NCBI RefSeq assembly: GCF_046773475.1
Contig: NZ_CP177239.1
Span: forward strand, 3,534,001 to 3,598,000
Origin: Nitratireductor aquimarinus
Lineage (GTDB): Bacteria > Pseudomonadota > Alphaproteobacteria > Rhizobiales > Rhizobiaceae
DNA: 64,000 nt
Reading direction: 5' to 3'
Below are positions 43,833-52,761 of the stretch, piece by piece (position 1 is the stretch's first letter; each line of letters opens with the position of its first letter). Below the pieces are notes generated by a model, which worked only from the letters and a program-made list of their open reading frames with translations, was not told the DNA's origin and made no database searches. Both the position numbers and the translations under genes were made by a program.

Positions 43833-44626
43833 GCGCGCCACTGGCCGAAATCCGGGGCCTCTCCGTTTCCTACTTGCGTGATGATGCGCGAAGTTTCGCG
43901 CTTCGTGACGTCGATCTCGATATTGCGAAAGGCCGCCGGCTGGCGGTGATCGGCGAGAGCGGATCGGGCAAGAGCACGCTTGCGCTGGCGCTCGCCGGGC
44001 TGCTGCCGCCGCAGGCGCGGATTGAGGGGAGTATTGGCTGGCCCGGCCTTGCGAAACCGCCGGTTGCGGGGCGCGATATCGGCATGGTGTTTCAGGATCC
44101 CGGCGGCAGCCTCAACCCCGTTCTGACCATTGGCGAACAGGTGGCGGAAGGCGCGGTGCGTCATCTGGGGCTCGACTGGCGCGCGGCGCGGTCGCATGCG
44201 CTGACCCTGCTTGAGCGGGTGCGCATTCCAGATCCGCAGGCTGCGCTTCGTGCCTATCCGCATCAGTTTTCCGGCGGGCAGCGCCAGCGCATCGGCATTG
44301 CCGCCGCCATTGCGGCGCGGCCGGGGCTGCTGATCGCCGACGAGCCCACAAGCGCGCTCGACATGGTGGTGCAGGCCGAGATCGTGGCGCTGCTCGACGA
44401 ACTGGTGCGCGAGGCGGGCATGACGCTGGTTTTCATCACGCATGACATTGCGCTCGCCTCCGGCTTTGCCGACGACATAGCCGTGTTTCAACGGGCGCAG
44501 CTGGTGGAAAAGGGTGCGGCGCAGGCGGTTCTCGCACAGCCGGCGCACGCCTGTACGAAGCGGCTTCTTGCCGCGCAGATCGACTTTTCAACACCGCGCC
44601 TGATCGACGGAGTGGCCGATGTCTGA
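43829..44626 (+). CDS. ABC transporter ATP-binding protein, DppD type
   Basis: This 265-aa ATPase has Walker A GESGSGKST near residues 43-51, signature FSGGQRQR and Walker B LLIADEPTSALD. It is shorter than typical DppD (about 325 aa) because it ends soon after the nucleotide-binding domain and lacks most of the oligopeptide C-terminal region. It overlaps the second ATPase gene by eight bases. Confidence 0.87.
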   Translation: MSAPLAEIRGLSVSYLRDDARSFALRDVDLDIAKGRRLAVIGESGSGKSTLALALAGLLPPQARIEGSIGWPGLAKPPVAGRDIGMVFQDPGGSLNPVLTIGEQVAEGAVRHLGLDWRAARSHALTLLERVRIPDPQAALRAYPHQFSGGQRQRIGIAAAIAARPGLLIADEPTSALDMVVQAEIVALLDELVREAGMTLVFITHDIALASGFADDIAVFQRAQLVEKGAAQAVLAQPAHACTKRLLAAQIDFSTPRLIDGVADV

Positions 44627-45392
44627 GCCGCTTCTCGTTGCGCAGAACCTCTGCAAGACCTTCACCAGCCGGGGGCGCAGGGTGACCGCACTTGATGATG
44701 TCAGCCTGACGCTTGCTCAGGGCGAGACGCTGGGGCTGGTGGGCGCGTCGGGCAGCGGCAAGTCGACGCTCGCGCGGGTGCTGCTCAGGCTTTTGCCGGC
44801 CGATGCGGGAGCGGTGCGGCTTCTCGGCGAGGACTGGCTTGAGCTTCGCGGGCAGGCGCTGCGCACGCGCCGCCGCGCGATCCAGATGGTGTTTCAGGAT
44901 CCGCTTGCGGCCTTCAATCCGCGCGCGACCATCGGCGGTGTGCTGGCGGATCCGTTGCGCATCCATGGCCTTGCGGATCGTGCGGCGCGCCCGGTGCGGG
45001 TGGGCGCACTGCTGGAGCGGGTCGGGCTTCCCGCAGGCTATGCCGCGCGCGGCGTTCACGAAGTGTCGGGCGGCGAGCGCCAGCGGGTCGCCATCGCCCG
45101 TGCTCTGGCGGCGCGCCCCGCGCTGATCGTGTTCGACGAGCCTGTCTCCGCGCTCGACCAGTCGGTGCGCGGCCATATTCTCGAACTCATCGCTGATTTG
45201 CAGAAAAGCGACGGTCTCTCCTACCTCTTCATCGCGCATGATCTGGCAGTCGTGCGTCTCATCGCGCATCGGGTGGCGATCATGGAGGCAGGCCGCATTG
45301 TCGAAACGGGAGCGACACCGCAGATTATTGCAGATCCGCAGTCGCAGGCGGGCCGGGCGCTCGTGGCCGCCGCACCACGGCTTGTGTGTTAG
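44619..45392 (+). CDS. ABC transporter ATP-binding protein, DppF type
   Basis: This 257-aa ATPase has Walker A GASGSGKST near residues 43-51, signature VSGGERQR and Walker B LIVFDEPVSALD. Like its partner it is short for the oligopeptide family. The two ATPases should work as a heterodimer under the DppB/DppC-like permeases. It is the last gene of the operon. Confidence 0.87.
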   Translation: MSEPLLVAQNLCKTFTSRGRRVTALDDVSLTLAQGETLGLVGASGSGKSTLARVLLRLLPADAGAVRLLGEDWLELRGQALRTRRRAIQMVFQDPLAAFNPRATIGGVLADPLRIHGLADRAARPVRVGALLERVGLPAGYAARGVHEVSGGERQRVAIARALAARPALIVFDEPVSALDQSVRGHILELIADLQKSDGLSYLFIAHDLAVVRLIAHRVAIMEAGRIVETGATPQIIADPQSQAGRALVAAAPRLVC

Positions 45393-45509
45393 GGCATTTG
45401 ACCGAAATAGGCTGAGGGGAACCGCCCGTGGCGGGTTGCATTTCCGTTGCCGGATGCCGCTATAGTGACCCTGCAAATTTCCGCACTGAAAAACCCGGAG
45501 TCATCGCCC

Positions 45510-48185
45510 ATGACGATCCGCAATCTCGAATTCGCCGCCCGCCCGCGCTCCGTGGCCGTGATCGGCGCATCGGGCAGGCCCGGCGCTGTCGGCCACATCG
45601 TGATGCAAAACCTGAAGGATGGCGGGTTTGCCGGCGAGGTCTGGGCGGTCAATCCGAAATACAGCGAGGTCGACGGCCGCCCCTGTTACAAGAGCGCGGC
45701 AGACATTCCCGGTGTGCCGGACATCGCCGTGATCGTGACGCCGCCGGAAGCCGTGCCCGGCATCATCACCGAGCTTGGCGAAAAGGGAACGCGTGCGGCG
45801 GTTGTCATCACCGCCGGGCTGACGCGCGAGAACGGTCTGCGGCAGGCCATGCTCGACGCGGCGCGGCCCTATCTCTTCCGCATCATCGGGCCGAACACGG
45901 TGGGGCTGATGGTGCCGCCGATGAATTTCAACGCCAGCTTCGCGCATATGCAGGCAAAGCCCGGCGGGCTGGCGCTCCTGTCGCAGTCGGGCGCGATCGC
46001 CACATCGCTGGTCGACTGGGCGGCGGCGGAGGGCGTGGGCTTTTCCCACATCGTGTCGCTGGGCGACATGGCCGACGTGGATGTGGGCGACTATCTGGAA
46101 ATGCTTGCGGGCGACGGCCGCACGCGCGGCATTCTCATGTATCTCGAGACGATCCCGAGCCCGCGCAAATTCATGACGGCTGCGCGCGCGGCCGCAAGGC
46201 TGAAGCCGGTGATCGCCATCAAGGCGGGGCGCCATGCGCAGGCGGCGCAGGCGGCGGCAACCCACACCGGCGCGCTTTCAGGCGCGGACCGCGTGGTCGA
46301 GGCGGCGCTGCGCCGCGCCGGCATTCTGCGGGTTCTGGATCTGGGCGAACTGTTCGACGCAGCCGAGGTTCTGGCGCGCTTCCGCCCGTTGCAGCGCGCG
46401 CAGGTGGGCATTGTCAGCAATGGCGGCGGCGCGGGTGTTCTGGCGGTCGACCGGCTCAACGATCTGGGCGGCACGATGGCCGAGTTCTCGCCCGAAACGA
46501 TTGCCCGCATGGACCGGGCGCTGCCGCCCAACTGGTCGCATTCGAACCCCGCCGACATTATCGGTGATGCGCCGCCGGAGCGTTACAGCGAGGCGGTTCT
46601 GGCGGTCGCCGACGATGCAGACACGGACGCCGTTCTCGTCTTCAACTGCCCGACGGGGCTTGCCTCGCCCTCCGATGCCGCCCGCGCGGTCGCGGCCCTT
46701 GCCGACCGGGGCAAGATCAACGGCAAGCCGCTGATCACCTGCTGGCTGGGCGAGGAGACCGCGCGCGAGGGACGGCGCATTTTGCAGGAATCCGGCATCG
46801 CCAATTTCAGCACACCGTCCAGCGCCACGGCGGCGCTGTCTTATCTCGGCGAGTGGTCGCGGGCGCAAAAGGCGCTGACCCGTGTGCCTTCGAGCCGCAG
46901 CGAGGACGTGCAGGGCGACCGTGAGGGCCTGCGCGCCATTCTCGAAAAAGTGGCTGCCGAAGGCCGGCGCATGCTGACGGAGCCGGAGGCCAAGGCGGCC
47001 ATTGCGGCCTACGGCATTCGCGTGCCGGAGACGCTGATCGTGGAGACGCCGCAGGATGTGGGCGAGGCGGCCGCGCGGCTTTTCGAGAAGTTCGAGAAGG
47101 TGGTCGTCAAGCTTCTCTCCAAGACCATCACGCACAAATCCGATGTCGGCGGCGTGGTGCTGGGCCTGAAAACGCGAGAGGCTGCGGAAAAGGCTGCCGA
47201 GAACATCATTAAGCGGCTGGAGGATGCCGGCACGCGCGAGGAACTCGAAGGGTTCGTCGTTCAGCCCATGGTGGAGCGCAAGCATGCCCACGAGCTGATC
47301 CTCGGCGTCAGCCAGGACCCGATTTTCGGGCCGGTCGTGCTGTTCGGCGCGGGCGGCACGGCTGTCGAGGTGATGGAGGACACGGCAATCGCGCTGCCGC
47401 CGCTCGACGATGTGCTGGCCGGCGATCTGATGGCCTCGACGCGGATCGGCAAGCTGCTTGCCGGCTATCGCGACCGCGCCCCCGCAGACCGCGAGGCGAT
47501 TGCCGGCGCGCTCAACGCGGTGTCGCAGATGATCGTCGACTTTCCCTGCATCAAGGGCATGGACATCAACCCGCTGCTGGCCGATGCCGACGGCGTGGTG
47601 GCGCTCGATGCGCGCATCGAGATCGAGCCGGCGGAGATCAACCGCAGGGGACCGAACCCCGACCTTGCCATCCGGCCCTATCCGGACGGGTGGGAACAGG
47701 ATGTAGACCTGGAGGGGCATCACTATCATTTACGCCCCATCAAGCCGGCGGATGTGGCGCTTTTCCCTGATTTTCTCGCACGCGTTTCGCCCGAAGACAT
47801 CAGGTTCCGTTTCCTTGCCCCGCGCAAGCATTTCCCGGACGAGATGCTGGAGCGGCTGAGCCAGCTCGATTACGAGCGCGACATGGCCTTCATCGCGCTG
47901 CGCGAGGAGGATGGCGAGATGGCGGGCATTGGCCGTCTTTCCTCTGATCCGGACAAGGAGATCGCCGAATACGGTCTTCTGGTGCGCACCGATCTTCAGG
48001 GCCACGGGCTTGGCTTTGCGCTTCTGAAGCAGCTCATCGATTACGGCAAGGAAGAGGGCATCGGGGCCATCGAGGGCATTGTCCTGAGCGACAACATCAA
48101 GATGCTCAAAATGTGCCGCGATTTCGGTTTCGTGGTGAAGGATAGCGGCGAGGCGGGGATCGTCACCATGTTGCTGAAGCTTTAG
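45510..48185 (+). CDS. Acyl-CoA synthetase (NDP-forming)-GNAT fusion, Pat/YfiQ-type protein lysine acetyltransferase
   Basis: This 891-aa protein has a CoA-binding Rossmann domain (about residues 8-140), succinyl-CoA-ligase-like domains (about 150-445), an ATP-grasp domain (about 480-695) and a C-terminal GNAT domain (about 725-885). The last has the acetyl-CoA loop region VRTDLQGHGLGFALLKQL. This is the architecture of Pat/YfiQ enzymes, which acetylate lysines such as that of acetyl-CoA synthetase. I did not check whether the ligase histidine is lost. The ATG at 45510 has GGAG nine bases upstream. The frame from 45447 has no family support. Confidence 0.85.
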   Translation: MTIRNLEFAARPRSVAVIGASGRPGAVGHIVMQNLKDGGFAGEVWAVNPKYSEVDGRPCYKSAADIPGVPDIAVIVTPPEAVPGIITELGEKGTRAAVVITAGLTRENGLRQAMLDAARPYLFRIIGPNTVGLMVPPMNFNASFAHMQAKPGGLALLSQSGAIATSLVDWAAAEGVGFSHIVSLGDMADVDVGDYLEMLAGDGRTRGILMYLETIPSPRKFMTAARAAARLKPVIAIKAGRHAQAAQAAATHTGALSGADRVVEAALRRAGILRVLDLGELFDAAEVLARFRPLQRAQVGIVSNGGGAGVLAVDRLNDLGGTMAEFSPETIARMDRALPPNWSHSNPADIIGDAPPERYSEAVLAVADDADTDAVLVFNCPTGLASPSDAARAVAALADRGKINGKPLITCWLGEETAREGRRILQESGIANFSTPSSATAALSYLGEWSRAQKALTRVPSSRSEDVQGDREGLRAILEKVAAEGRRMLTEPEAKAAIAAYGIRVPETLIVETPQDVGEAAARLFEKFEKVVVKLLSKTITHKSDVGGVVLGLKTREAAEKAAENIIKRLEDAGTREELEGFVVQPMVERKHAHELILGVSQDPIFGPVVLFGAGGTAVEVMEDTAIALPPLDDVLAGDLMASTRIGKLLAGYRDRAPADREAIAGALNAVSQMIVDFPCIKGMDINPLLADADGVVALDARIEIEPAEINRRGPNPDLAIRPYPDGWEQDVDLEGHHYHLRPIKPADVALFPDFLARVSPEDIRFRFLAPRKHFPDEMLERLSQLDYERDMAFIALREEDGEMAGIGRLSSDPDKEIAEYGLLVRTDLQGHGLGFALLKQLIDYGKEEGIGAIEGIVLSDNIKMLKMCRDFGFVVKDSGEAGIVTMLLKL

Positions 48186-48687
48186 GCGGGCGGCGGTGGC
48201 GGTGGTCGTGCGTGCCCTTTCCCTCGCCCTTCGACAAGCTCAGGATGAGGGAAAGGCAAGGCAACGCGGTCGAAGCGGCAGTGAGCAAAGGGTGAGCCGT
48301 ATCGCTCTTCGTTATTGGCGAAGGTAGGACGTTTCTGGGGGGCAGCTGGGATCTGCTGGAGAGTTCCTGATTATGGGAGAGGCCAGACATACGCGGCATA
48401 GTTTGCTGTTGGCCAGCACAACCACAGCCCTCATCCTGAGCTTCTTGAGCTTGCCGAAAGGCGAAGGGCGGGGGCGGGATGGAGGGCGCAAACTTGTAGC
48501 GTTGGCGCAGGCCCCTCATCCGCCTGCCGGCACCTTCTCCCCGCGCGCGGGGAGAAGGAGGAAGTTTTGTTGTTAGCGCCCTTCACTGCATCGGTGAAAT
48601 GGTTCCGCCGTCATCGCCGCGCTTTCCTTCTCCCCATGAACGGGGAGAAGGTGCCGGCAGGCGGATGAGAGGCGCGTGCGCCGAACC
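48186..48687. repeat. Repeat-filled non-coding stretch (two inverted-repeat families)
   Basis: No credible gene is seen in these 502 bases. Family A has a copy at 48221-48251 inside a longer stem (48216-48225 with 48247-48256) and a reverse copy at 48428-48468 with a short internal duplication (GAGCTT repeated). Family B is CCTCATCCGCCTGCCGGCAC plus CTTCTCCCC at 48513-48541, with its reverse copy at 48642-48669. Family A also occurs at 57624-57659 and 57753-57788. Short reading frames here are repeat translations. Confidence 0.8.
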
Positions 48688-49833
48688 TCAGATGCAGGCT
48701 TCGAACAGCGCTTTCGTGTTGGCGGCGGTCATCTTGACCGGGTTGCCGCCGGCGCTGGGGTCTTCCAGAGCCATCGCCACCATCTCGTCGATGCGGTCCG
48801 TGCCGACGCCCATGTCGCCCAGCCGGTCGGGAATGCCGAGATCGGCCCGAAGCTGCATCACGAAATCGAAGAACCCGTCGAACCCGCCCGCAATGCCCAG
48901 ATAAGCGGCAGCGGCGGCGATGCGGTCCTCGATTTCCGGGCGATTGAGCTTCAGCACCGCTGGCATGACAACGGCATTGGTGGTGCCGTGATGGGTGTTG
49001 TAGATCGCGCCGACCGGATGCGACAGCGCGTGGATCGCGCCGAGCCCCTTCTGGAAGGCGACCGCGCCCATGGCGGCAGCGCTCATCATGTGCGCGCGGG
49101 CTTCCAGATCACTGCCATTTTCATAGACACGCGGCAGGTTTTCCTTCACGAGCCGAAGCCCCTCCAGCGCAATGCCCTGGCTCATAGGGTGATAGAAGGG
49201 CGATGAATAGGCTTCCAGACAGTGGGCAAAGGCGTCCATGCCGGTGCCCGCGGTGATCGCCTTCGGCATGCCGACGGTCAGTTCGGGATCGCAGATCACC
49301 ACCGAGGGCAGAATTTTCGGATGGAAGATGATCTTCTTCACATGGGTCTGCGAATTGGTGAGAACGCCCGCGCGGCCCATTTCCGAGCCGGTGCCTGCCG
49401 TGGTGGGCACGGCCACATTGGGGGCGATCTTCGAGGCGTCGGCGCGGGTCCACCAGTCGCCAATATCCTCGAAATCCCACACGGGCCGCGTCTGACCGGC
49501 CATGAAGGCGATCAGCTTGCCCAGATCAAGGCCCGAGCCGCCGCCAAAGGCGACGACGCCATCATGCCCGCCATCCACGAACGCCCTGATGCCGGCTTCG
49601 AGGTTCTTCTCATTGGGATTGGGGTCGACCTCGGAGAAGAGCGCGCGGCCAAGGCCGGCTTCTTCCAGAATGCCGAGGGCATTCTTCGTGATCTCCATGC
49701 CGGCGAGGCCCCGGTCGGTGACGAGCAGCGGCCTTGTGATGCCGGCCGCTTTGCAGGCCTCGGCCAGTTCCCGGATGCGGCCCGCGCCGAACCGCACGGA
49801 GGTGGGATAGGACCAGTTTCCTTCGAGCTTCAT
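48688..49833 (-). CDS. Iron-containing (group III) alcohol dehydrogenase
   Basis: This 381-aa enzyme has the nucleotide motif GGGSGLDLGK near residues 93-102 and the metal-ligand pattern GTGMDAFAHCLEAY then HALSHPVGAIYNTHHG. Such enzymes interconvert alcohols and aldehydes with NAD(P). The start at 49833 (MKLEGNWSYP) overlaps the aldehyde dehydrogenase stop by four bases. With aldehyde dehydrogenase and a glutamine-synthetase-like ligase just upstream, a gamma-glutamylated amino alcohol is a reasonable substrate. This is inference. Confidence 0.87.
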   Translation of the reverse strand: MKLEGNWSYPTSVRFGAGRIRELAEACKAAGITRPLLVTDRGLAGMEITKNALGILEEAGLGRALFSEVDPNPNEKNLEAGIRAFVDGGHDGVVAFGGGSGLDLGKLIAFMAGQTRPVWDFEDIGDWWTRADASKIAPNVAVPTTAGTGSEMGRAGVLTNSQTHVKKIIFHPKILPSVVICDPELTVGMPKAITAGTGMDAFAHCLEAYSSPFYHPMSQGIALEGLRLVKENLPRVYENGSDLEARAHMMSAAAMGAVAFQKGLGAIHALSHPVGAIYNTHHGTTNAVVMPAVLKLNRPEIEDRIAAAAAYLGIAGGFDGFFDFVMQLRADLGIPDRLGDMGVGTDRIDEMVAMALEDPSAGGNPVKMTAANTKALFEACI

Positions 49834-51218
49834 GCCTGTTTCTTTCTCAGATGGTAGGATTTCGGACGGGTCAGATTGTGGTAGCCGATTTCCGACAGCG
49901 CGCCGCCGCGCCCGGTGTTCTTGCAGCCGGTCCAGCACAGGGCGGGATCGAGATAATCGGCGCGGTTCATGAACACGGTGCCCGTGTCGATTTCGGCTCC
50001 GAGTGACGCCGCACGGTCCGGATCGGCGGTCCAGAGCGAGGCGGTGAGGCCGAATTCGCAATCGTTCATGAGGTCGAGCGCTTCGGCGTCGTTCTTCACC
50101 GGCATGATGCCGACGACCGGGCCAAAACTCTCCTCGCGCATCACCCGCATCTGGTGGTTCACGTTCACAAGGATCTGCGGCATGAGATAGGTGCCACCAT
50201 CATCCTCGGGGAAGGCTTTCGGATCGACCAGCGCTTTTGCGCCCTGTGCCAGCGCGTCTTCGGTCTGGCTGCGCACTTCGGCTGCAAACCGGCGGTTGGC
50301 CATGGGGCCGATGGTGGTTTCTGCATCGAAGGGGTTGCCGAGCTTCAGCTTGCCGACCCATTCGGCGGATTTCTCGACGAAACTGTCGAAATGCCGTTCG
50401 GCCACATAGATGCGCTCAATGCCGCAGCAGCACTGGCCGGCATTGAACATCGCGCCGTCCATCAGGCCATCGACCGCCCAGTCGATATCCGCATCGTCCA
50501 TCACATAGGCGGGATCCTTGCCGCCGAGTTCAAGCCCGAGCCCGGTGAAGGTGCCGGCAGCCGCCCGCTCGATGGCGCGCCCGCCGCCGACGGAGCCTGT
50601 GAAGTTGATGAAGTCGAAAGAGCGTTCGCCGATCAGTTTTTCCGTTCCGGCATGGTCGAGGAAGAGGTTGACGAACAGCTCTTCGGGAATGCCCGCCTCA
50701 TGGAAGGCGCGCACGATGCGCTCACCCACCAGCAGCGTCTGCGTGGCGTGTTTGACGGCGACGGCATTGCCCGCGATGAGGGCGGGAACGATGGTGTTCA
50801 TGGCCGTCATGTAGGGATAGTTCCACGGCGCGATGACGCCGACGAGCCCGTGGGGTACGCGTTCGATGCGGCGGTCGAAATTCTCTGAATCCTCCAGAAC
50901 GATGGGGGCGAGGCCGCGTGCGGCGACCCCGGCCATATAGGAGGAGCGCTCGTTCATCCCGCCGAACTCGCCGCCATAGCGCACCGGGCGGCCCATCATG
51001 TGGGCAAGCTCTGGCACCACCTCGTCCTTCATCTCGTTGAGGCGGGCGACGCCGGCGTTCACCATCGCGACGCGCTCATCAAGCGGACGCGCGGCCCAGG
51101 TCTTTTGCGCCTGGCGCGCGCGCGCCAGAAGGGCAGAAGCCATGTCGGGGTCCATCACGGCGCGCTCGGCATAGACCGAGCCGTCGATGGGGGAAATGCA
51201 TTGCAGTGTCTTGGTCAT
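49830..51218 (-). CDS. Aldehyde dehydrogenase family protein
   Basis: This 462-aa enzyme has the base glutamate at about E230 (LELGGKDP) and the catalytic cysteine at about C263, the first of three cysteines in GQCCCGIER. The triple cysteine is unusual but the first aligns with the active site. The ATG at 51218 follows GAGAGAG and lies one base after the ligase stop. It should oxidise the aldehyde made by the adjacent alcohol dehydrogenase or from a polyamine. Confidence 0.86.
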   Translation of the reverse strand: MTKTLQCISPIDGSVYAERAVMDPDMASALLARARQAQKTWAARPLDERVAMVNAGVARLNEMKDEVVPELAHMMGRPVRYGGEFGGMNERSSYMAGVAARGLAPIVLEDSENFDRRIERVPHGLVGVIAPWNYPYMTAMNTIVPALIAGNAVAVKHATQTLLVGERIVRAFHEAGIPEELFVNLFLDHAGTEKLIGERSFDFINFTGSVGGGRAIERAAAGTFTGLGLELGGKDPAYVMDDADIDWAVDGLMDGAMFNAGQCCCGIERIYVAERHFDSFVEKSAEWVGKLKLGNPFDAETTIGPMANRRFAAEVRSQTEDALAQGAKALVDPKAFPEDDGGTYLMPQILVNVNHQMRVMREESFGPVVGIMPVKNDAEALDLMNDCEFGLTASLWTADPDRAASLGAEIDTGTVFMNRADYLDPALCWTGCKNTGRGGALSEIGYHNLTRPKSYHLRKKQA

Positions 51219-51219
51219 G

Positions 51220-52587
51220 TCATGCTCTCTCAAAACCGCGCCTGACCTCCCAGTCGGTCACGCGACGATCATACTCGGATTGTTCCCACCGGGCTGCGTG
51301 GACGTAATGATCCACCACTGCGTCGCCAAAGGCTTCACGCAGCATGGCCGAACCGTCCAGTGCGGTGGTGGCGTCGCGCAGGGTTTTCGGTATTTCGCGC
51401 ACGCCCTGGCCTTCATAGGCATCGCCAACGAAGGCCGGCTCCAGCCCGGTCCTGTTCTCGATGCCGTGAATGCCCGCCGCAATCAGCGCGGCGAAGGCCA
51501 GATAGGGGTTCAGGTCGGCGCCGCCGACCCGGCATTCCACGCGCACCGCCTTGGTGTCCGAACCGCAGACGCGGTAGCCCGCCGTGCGGTTGTCGAACGA
51601 CCAGATCGCCTTGGTGGGGGCGAAGGTGCCGGCTGCAAAGCGCTTGTAGGAATTGATGTGAGGCGCGAGGAAACAGGTGATCTCGCCGGCATGGGCGAGA
51701 AGCCCGGCCATGTAGTGCCGCATGAGCGGGGACATGCCGTGTTCGCCCGCCGGATCGAAGAAAAGCGGCTTGCCGTCGAGCGTCCACAGAGACTGGTGGA
51801 CATGGGAGGAATTGCCGGCGGCGCTGTCGTCCCACTTGGCCATGAAGCTGACGGCGCGCCCGGCCTTCCAGGCGATTTCCTTGCAGCCATTCTTCACGAT
51901 TGAATGGCGGTCGGCCATGGTCAGCGCGTCGGTGTAGCGGACATTGATTTCTTCCTGTCCGGCATCGGCCTCGCCCTTGGAGTTCTCCACCGGCACATCC
52001 GCGCCATGGAGGCCGTTGCGGATCGCCCGCATCACATCCTCCTCCTTGGTGGTCTGGAAGATGTGATAATCCTCGTTGTAGGCGCTGATGCGCTCCAGCC
52101 CGCGATAGCCCTTTGCGGCGGCTTCCTCAAACGTGTCGCGGAACAGGTGGAACTCCAGTTCCGAGGCCATCATCGCCTTCATGCCCATGGCTTCCAGCCG
52201 CGCGACCTGTTTTTTCAGGATGGCGCGGGGCGAGTGCGGCACGTCCTCATGGGTGTGGTGGTCGAGCACGTCGCACAGAACCAGCGCCGTGCCTTCCAGC
52301 CAGGGAATGCGGCGCATGGTCGAGAGGTCCGGCTTCATCGTGTAGTCGCCATAGCCCGCCGACCAGCTCGTCGCGTGGTAGCCCTCGACCGTGAACATCT
52401 CCATGTCGGTGGCGAGCAGATAGTTGCAGCTATGGGTTTCCTCAAAGGCGCTTTCCAAAAAATATTCCACATGGAAGCGTTTGCCCATCAGACGCCCCTG
52501 CATGTCGACCAGCGCCACGAGCACGGTGTCGATCTCGCCGGCCTCTGCCGCTGCTCTGAGGCTTTCCAGTGTCAGTTTGCCCGCCAT
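51220..52587 (-). CDS. Glutamine synthetase family, gamma-glutamyl-amine ligase (PuuA-like)
   Basis: This 455-aa protein has the glutamine synthetase catalytic domain (ASELEFHLFRDTF metal-site region, NSSHVHQSLW, RVCGSDTKAVRVECR). It lacks GlnA's NRSA-type features, as expected of PuuA and GlnA3/GlnA4 proteins that join glutamate to putrescine, ethanolamine or other amines. The following aldehyde and alcohol dehydrogenases make a gamma-glutamylation pathway likely. An alcohol dehydrogenase argues for an amino alcohol over a diamine. It is predicted to be cytoplasmic. Confidence 0.83.
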   Translation of the reverse strand: MAGKLTLESLRAAAEAGEIDTVLVALVDMQGRLMGKRFHVEYFLESAFEETHSCNYLLATDMEMFTVEGYHATSWSAGYGDYTMKPDLSTMRRIPWLEGTALVLCDVLDHHTHEDVPHSPRAILKKQVARLEAMGMKAMMASELEFHLFRDTFEEAAAKGYRGLERISAYNEDYHIFQTTKEEDVMRAIRNGLHGADVPVENSKGEADAGQEEINVRYTDALTMADRHSIVKNGCKEIAWKAGRAVSFMAKWDDSAAGNSSHVHQSLWTLDGKPLFFDPAGEHGMSPLMRHYMAGLLAHAGEITCFLAPHINSYKRFAAGTFAPTKAIWSFDNRTAGYRVCGSDTKAVRVECRVGGADLNPYLAFAALIAAGIHGIENRTGLEPAFVGDAYEGQGVREIPKTLRDATTALDGSAMLREAFGDAVVDHYVHAARWEQSEYDRRVTDWEVRRGFERA

Positions 52588-52761
52588 TCAATTCGTCCTG
52601 TCGGTGGTTCCCGATCGCCGCGCGTCATCCGGACGCCCAAACGGTGATCTGACTTGCGGATTGAGCACCGGGACAAAGGAAAACCGCTTTCGCGGTTCTG
52701 TCCGATGCTTCGGGATATGGCCCCGGCGCGAACGCCCCGGGGCCATGAAGTCGCGTTGCGC

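Noticed and set aside
48186..48687. CRISPR array
   Set aside because: The repeats are two inverted pairs of different families, not regularly spaced direct repeats, and no cas genes are present.
51220..52587. Housekeeping glutamine synthetase GlnA
   Set aside because: Neighbouring aldehyde and alcohol dehydrogenases, and sequence features of the amine-ligase branch, argue against it. No glnB is adjacent.
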